This document shows positions 4,919-7,963 of a stretch of 7,963 nucleotides of DNA, one piece after another. The first letter of the stretch is position 1, and the number at the start of each line of letters is the position of its first letter. The position numbers and the translations under genes were made by a program. The DNA is from Deltaproteobacteria bacterium (lineage in GTDB: Bacteria > Desulfobacterota > Syntrophia > Syntrophales > Smithellaceae). Where the stretch lies: the NCBI GenBank assembly GCA_011046295.1, contig DSAV01000212.1:1-7963 (forward strand), given 5' to 3'. The notes beneath the pieces are model-generated. The model saw nothing but the letters and a program-made list of their open reading frames with translations, had not been told where the DNA came from and searched no databases.

Positions 4919-6757
4919 ATGTCCGGTAATAACTTTTTGAAAGAAAAAATGAGTTCGGCACCACGCTCTCCCGGCGTCTATTTAATGAAAGACGCGCGGG
5001 GAAAGGTTATTTACGCGGGCAAAGCGAACAATCTGAAAAGCCGCATAAATTCTTATATTACCCGCAAGGATACCCGACCCATGGCGCCTTTTCTGATGGC
5101 GCGAGTATCGGGTATAGAATTCATTACCACTTCCACGTCTAAAGAAGCGCTGATTCTCGAAAACAACATCATTAAGAAACATCATCCGCGCTACAACGTG
5201 TTCTTGCGCGATGACAAAACTTATTATCATTTATCTTTAGACGCAACGGAGAAATTTCCCCGCCTGCAACTGGCGCGCAAACGCGTAAACGTTGATGCCC
5301 TGTATTTCGGGCCATATCCATCCGGGCTTGCCGCCAAAGAGACTTTGCGCTTTGTGCAGCAGATATTTCCTCTGCGTTCGTGCCGTAACCGGGATTTCAA
5401 ACTGCGCACTCGTCCCTGCCTGGAATACCAGATAGGACGATGTTTGGCGCCCTGCAATAACTTAGTCGATGAGGAGAGCTACAGGAACCTGGTCGATAAC
5501 GCCGTGGCTTTTCTGCGGGGGCGCCGAAGGGAATTGATTTCCGATTTAAACAGGCAGATGCAGGAGGCGTCGAAAAATTTGAATTATGAAGAAGCGGCGC
5601 GCCTGCGTGACCGCATAGCGGCGCTGGAGCATGCTTTGGAAAAACAACATGTCGATTACCCGGCAGATAGAGACCAGGATGTTTTGGGTGTTTATGCCGA
5701 AAGAGATATCTATTGTCTGTGCGTTTTGTTTGTACGCTGTGGCAAGCTGCTCGGTTCCAAATCGTTCGAGCCTCTTAAAACAAAAGAGTCCCTGCCGGAA
5801 ATTGTCGCTTCGGCGCTGCAACAATATTACGAAAATGGCGGTTTGCCGGATGAAATAATTCTTTCCTGCCGCCTGCCCGAAGAAAGCGTCATCGCCGAAT
5901 GGCTTTCCGACAAAAAAGGAAAAAGGGTTGTAATTACGACCGCCCAACGCGGCGCGAAAAAAGCCCTGCTGGATATGGCTTGCGCCAATGCCCGTGAAAT
6001 TTTCATATCGGCACAAAATAAAAGTAAGGAAAATATTTCCGCCCTAGAAATACTTAAGGAAAAACTGGGACTAACTAGTCTGCCGCGGCGTATTGAATGT
6101 TTTGATATATCAAATATCTCAGGAAAGCATGCCGTGGGTTCTATGGTAGTTTTCAAAGATGGCAAACCGGATAAATCCGCCTATCGGCGTTTTCGTATCA
6201 GAATGACGGATGAGCCCGATGATTACGGCATGATGCGCGAAGTAATTTCCCGGCGCTTTACCGGAGCTGATGAACTTCCGGATTTGATAGTGGTTGACGG
6301 AGGCAAAGGCCAGCTCAATATCGCCCTTTCCGTGTTGCAATCTTTAAAAACAAAAATGGATGTCATTGGTTTGGCCAAGGAAGAACATAGAATATTTTCC
6401 GGCGGGGGCAAGATAGCAAAGAAAGCGGGAAAAATGCCCGATAGAGTTTATCTGCCCGGACGCAAGGATGCTGTTTTTCTTTCCTCTTCACCATTTGCGT
6501 TGGCGCTGTTACAGAGAGTGCGTGACGAGGCGCATCGCTTTGCTCTGAGCTATCATCGACAGCTCAGACAAAAAGTAAATTTGAAATCGGCTCTTGATGA
6601 AATGCAAGATATCGGAAAGCGTCGTAAGAATATATTGCTGAAACATTTCGGCTCTGTAAAGAATGTGAGAGAAGCTACGCTTGAGGATTTGCGCAAAGTT
6701 CCCGGCATAGGTAACGATCTGGCGCAAAAGATATATTCTTGCTTGCATAATTATTAA
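4919..6757 (+). CDS. uvrC: Excinuclease ABC subunit C
   Basis: UvrC makes both incisions in bacterial nucleotide excision repair after UvrA and UvrB load on damaged DNA. The 612-residue protein is complete. A GIY-YIG nuclease (about 17-95: GVY 19-21, IYAGK 31-35, Arg42, Glu81) makes the 3' cut. Cysteines 155, 167, 175 and 179 match the spacing of the four cysteines reported to hold a 4Fe-4S cluster in UvrC. A UVR helical hairpin (about 202-240) binds UvrB. The RNase H-like domain for the 5' cut carries Asp396 (FDISN), Asp460 (VVDGG), Asp517 and His539 (RDEAHRF). Two helix-hairpin-helix motifs (about 561-610) close the protein. The ATG is the first start after an in-frame TAG; the nearest GGGAG (4898-4902) is 16 bases away, so initiation may be inefficient. 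It is first in a probable three-gene operon. Confidence 0.98.
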   Translation: MSGNNFLKEKMSSAPRSPGVYLMKDARGKVIYAGKANNLKSRINSYITRKDTRPMAPFLMARVSGIEFITTSTSKEALILENNIIKKHHPRYNVFLRDDKTYYHLSLDATEKFPRLQLARKRVNVDALYFGPYPSGLAAKETLRFVQQIFPLRSCRNRDFKLRTRPCLEYQIGRCLAPCNNLVDEESYRNLVDNAVAFLRGRRRELISDLNRQMQEASKNLNYEEAARLRDRIAALEHALEKQHVDYPADRDQDVLGVYAERDIYCLCVLFVRCGKLLGSKSFEPLKTKESLPEIVASALQQYYENGGLPDEIILSCRLPEESVIAEWLSDKKGKRVVITTAQRGAKKALLDMACANAREIFISAQNKSKENISALEILKEKLGLTSLPRRIECFDISNISGKHAVGSMVVFKDGKPDKSAYRRFRIRMTDEPDDYGMMREVISRRFTGADELPDLIVVDGGKGQLNIALSVLQSLKTKMDVIGLAKEEHRIFSGGGKIAKKAGKMPDRVYLPGRKDAVFLSSSPFALALLQRVRDEAHRFALSYHRQLRQKVNLKSALDEMQDIGKRRKNILLKHFGSVKNVREATLEDLRKVPGIGNDLAQKIYSCLHNY

Positions 6758-6795
6758 CAATAACGGCAATTAATTACGTTTGAGTAATTATTTCT

Positions 6796-7353
6796 ATGTT
6801 TTTAGCAACTGTTTTTATTATAGCTGTAGCACTGGGTATTGACGCTTTTTCTGTGGCCATCGGTATTGGCGCGGCAAATCATCAAAAACCGTGGTGGCCG
6901 CCGGTTTTACGTCTTTCCCTCGCTTTCGGTTTTTTTCAGTTCATGATGGCCGTCCTCGGATGGCTTGCCGGTTCAACGATTGTGGAAATGATTGCAGCAT
7001 TTGACCACTGGGTAGCTTTCGGGCTGTTGGCTTTAATCGGAGGCAAAATGATTTGGGAAGGACTAGAAAAGGAAGAAAGAAAAGAAAAGTCGGATCAGAC
7101 AAAAGGATTGCCATTGCTGATGCTGGCGATCGCGACAAGCATTGATTCACTGGCCGTGGGTTTCAGCTTTTCCGTGCTTAAAAATCCTATTTTATTGGCC
7201 GCGGTTATTATTGGCATTGTCTGTTTTTTCATGACTGCGCTGGGCATGATGTTCGGCAAGGCGCTGGCGAAAATATTCGGCAAGAAGGTTAGCATTTTCG
7301 GCGGACTGGTTTTGATTGCGATTGGCGTGAAAATATTAATAGAGCACATATAA
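6796..7353 (+). CDS. mntP: Manganese efflux pump MntP
   Basis: MntP (DUF204 family) exports Mn(II) across the inner membrane and protects against manganese overload. At 185 residues the protein has the usual length, six hydrophobic segments and an internal two-fold repeat. Each half carries the hallmark acidic motif: GIDAFSVAIG (Asp16) and TSIDSLAVG (Asp117). A charged cytoplasmic loop (about 90-103) separates the halves. The gene starts 38 bases after uvrC and ends 23 bases before ogt, so it is probably cotranscribed. I see no good Shine-Dalgarno: the 38-base gap is AT-rich and holds a 7-bp hairpin, TAATTAC (6771-6777) with GTAATTA (6784-6790). The gap is too short for a yybP-ykoY manganese riboswitch, which often controls this family, so regulation must come from upstream or be absent. 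Confidence 0.93.
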   Translation: MFLATVFIIAVALGIDAFSVAIGIGAANHQKPWWPPVLRLSLAFGFFQFMMAVLGWLAGSTIVEMIAAFDHWVAFGLLALIGGKMIWEGLEKEERKEKSDQTKGLPLLMLAIATSIDSLAVGFSFSVLKNPILLAAVIIGIVCFFMTALGMMFGKALAKIFGKKVSIFGGLVLIAIGVKILIEHI

Positions 7354-7376
7354 GGACGAAGGCTTAGGACTTAAAG

Positions 7377-7922
7377 GTGAAGAGCGGGGCAATGCACTAT
7401 CAAATAATAAAGGCGGGAAATGAAAATATCGGTGTTGTTTGGAATTACAAAGGCAAAAAACAACAAATAAAAAAAATATACCTGCCTGCGCGAAAAGATA
7501 AGTTGATGTCGCAAATAAAATCTGATTTTCCCTCAATCGAAAAAAAACCGCGAATAATCGGCAATCGCGTGGATAGACTTATTACTGATTTATATAAGGG
7601 CAAAAAGAAAAAATTTAATTCGTCTGTACTGAACATGGACAATTTAAAACCATTTTCAAAAGAAGTATTAAAACACGCCTGTAAGATTCCGCATGGCAAA
7701 GTGGTTACATATTCCGGTCTGGCGGCGGAAATTGGCAAACCGAATGCGGCCAGGGCGGTAGGACAAGTGATGGCACATAATCCATTTCCCATTATCATTC
7801 CCTGTCATCGCGTTATTCGCGCCGATGGGACACTGGGCGGTTTCAGTGGTGGAGTAAAAATGAAAAAACATTTATTGAGGAAAGAGGGAGTTCTGGCCGA
7901 TATCCGCGGGCGGGTTTCTTGA
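7377..7922 (+). CDS. ogt: Methylated-DNA--protein-cysteine S-methyltransferase
   Basis: This suicide DNA repair protein moves the alkyl group from O6-alkylguanine (and O4-alkylthymine) to its own cysteine. The C-terminal catalytic domain (about 94-173) is complete: PCHRV with acceptor Cys143 and His144, Tyr112 in GKVVTYSGLA, the Arg126 finger in NAARAVGQ, Asn135 of the hinge, and Glu170. The N-terminal domain (about 1-92) is divergent and rich in lysine, and its DNA is more A-rich than the neighbouring genes. No Ada-type methyl-phosphotriester domain or AraC domain is present, so this is a stand-alone enzyme. I kept GTG at 7377 (AGGA at 7366-7369, 7-base spacing), giving 181 residues. ATG at 7392, giving 176 residues and starting MHYQIIKAG, is a serious alternative. 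It is last in the probable uvrC operon. Confidence 0.93.
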   Translation: MKSGAMHYQIIKAGNENIGVVWNYKGKKQQIKKIYLPARKDKLMSQIKSDFPSIEKKPRIIGNRVDRLITDLYKGKKKKFNSSVLNMDNLKPFSKEVLKHACKIPHGKVVTYSGLAAEIGKPNAARAVGQVMAHNPFPIIIPCHRVIRADGTLGGFSGGVKMKKHLLRKEGVLADIRGRVS

Positions 7923-7954
7923 AAATATTCCATAAATCAAGCTTTCTTTTTTTT
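7918..7954 (+). terminator. Weak possible terminator after ogt
   Basis: CTTGA (7918-7922) can pair with TCAAG (7937-7941), and a run of eight T residues follows at 7947-7954. The stem is short and AT-rich, so termination here is only suggested by the T run and by its place at the end of the operon. Confidence 0.25.
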
Positions 7955-7963
7955 ATAAAACGG

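Noticed and set aside
5546..6016. A 156-codon minus-strand frame inside uvrC.
   Set aside because: It lies wholly within a well-supported UvrC reading frame and shows no domain or ribosome site of its own.
1..7963. Defence, toxin-antitoxin, phage, CRISPR or mobile element content.
   Set aside because: No matching protein motifs, repeat arrays, transposase or integrase genes, or tRNA-linked attachment sites were seen on either strand.

Overview
The window looks like a chromosomal stretch from a Gram-negative bacterium of moderate GC content. My best guess is a Desulfobacterota / deltaproteobacterial lineage such as the Syntrophia. This rests on overall protein flavour (UPF0182, UvrC and MntP together), strong Shine-Dalgarno use and TAA/TGA stops; it is an inference, not a proven placement. 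I see no rRNA, tRNA, CRISPR array, transposase, integrase or phage gene.

Layout. Positions 2-130 (+) are the last 42 codons of a short-chain dehydrogenase/reductase, closed by a strong rho-independent terminator (165-209). A minus-strand gene (218-1561) encodes an exported protein: signal peptide, an Ig-like N-terminal region, a CARDB domain, a proline-rich linker and two near-identical 68-residue C-terminal modules that I cannot name. The non-coding stretch 1562-1967 holds that gene's long structured leader and candidate promoter, then a long hairpin that probably terminates the next minus-strand gene. That gene (1968-4697) is a full-length UPF0182 membrane protein with seven predicted N-terminal membrane segments and a large extracytoplasmic part.

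The 4698-4918 intergenic region is a divergent control region. A near-consensus sigma70-type promoter points left to the UPF0182 gene, a second good one points right to uvrC, and a perfect 10-bp palindrome lies between them. To the right, uvrC (excision nuclease subunit), mntP (manganese exporter) and an ogt-type O6-alkylguanine-DNA alkyltransferase follow on the plus strand with gaps of 38 and 23 bases, so they probably form one operon that groups two DNA repair functions with manganese export.

Most of the genes belong to familiar families. The parts least explained are the secreted CARDB protein with its duplicated module, and its roughly 195-nt leader. In the leader, a perfect 9-bp long-range stem encloses a near-ideal Shine-Dalgarno sequence that does not serve the annotated start codon.
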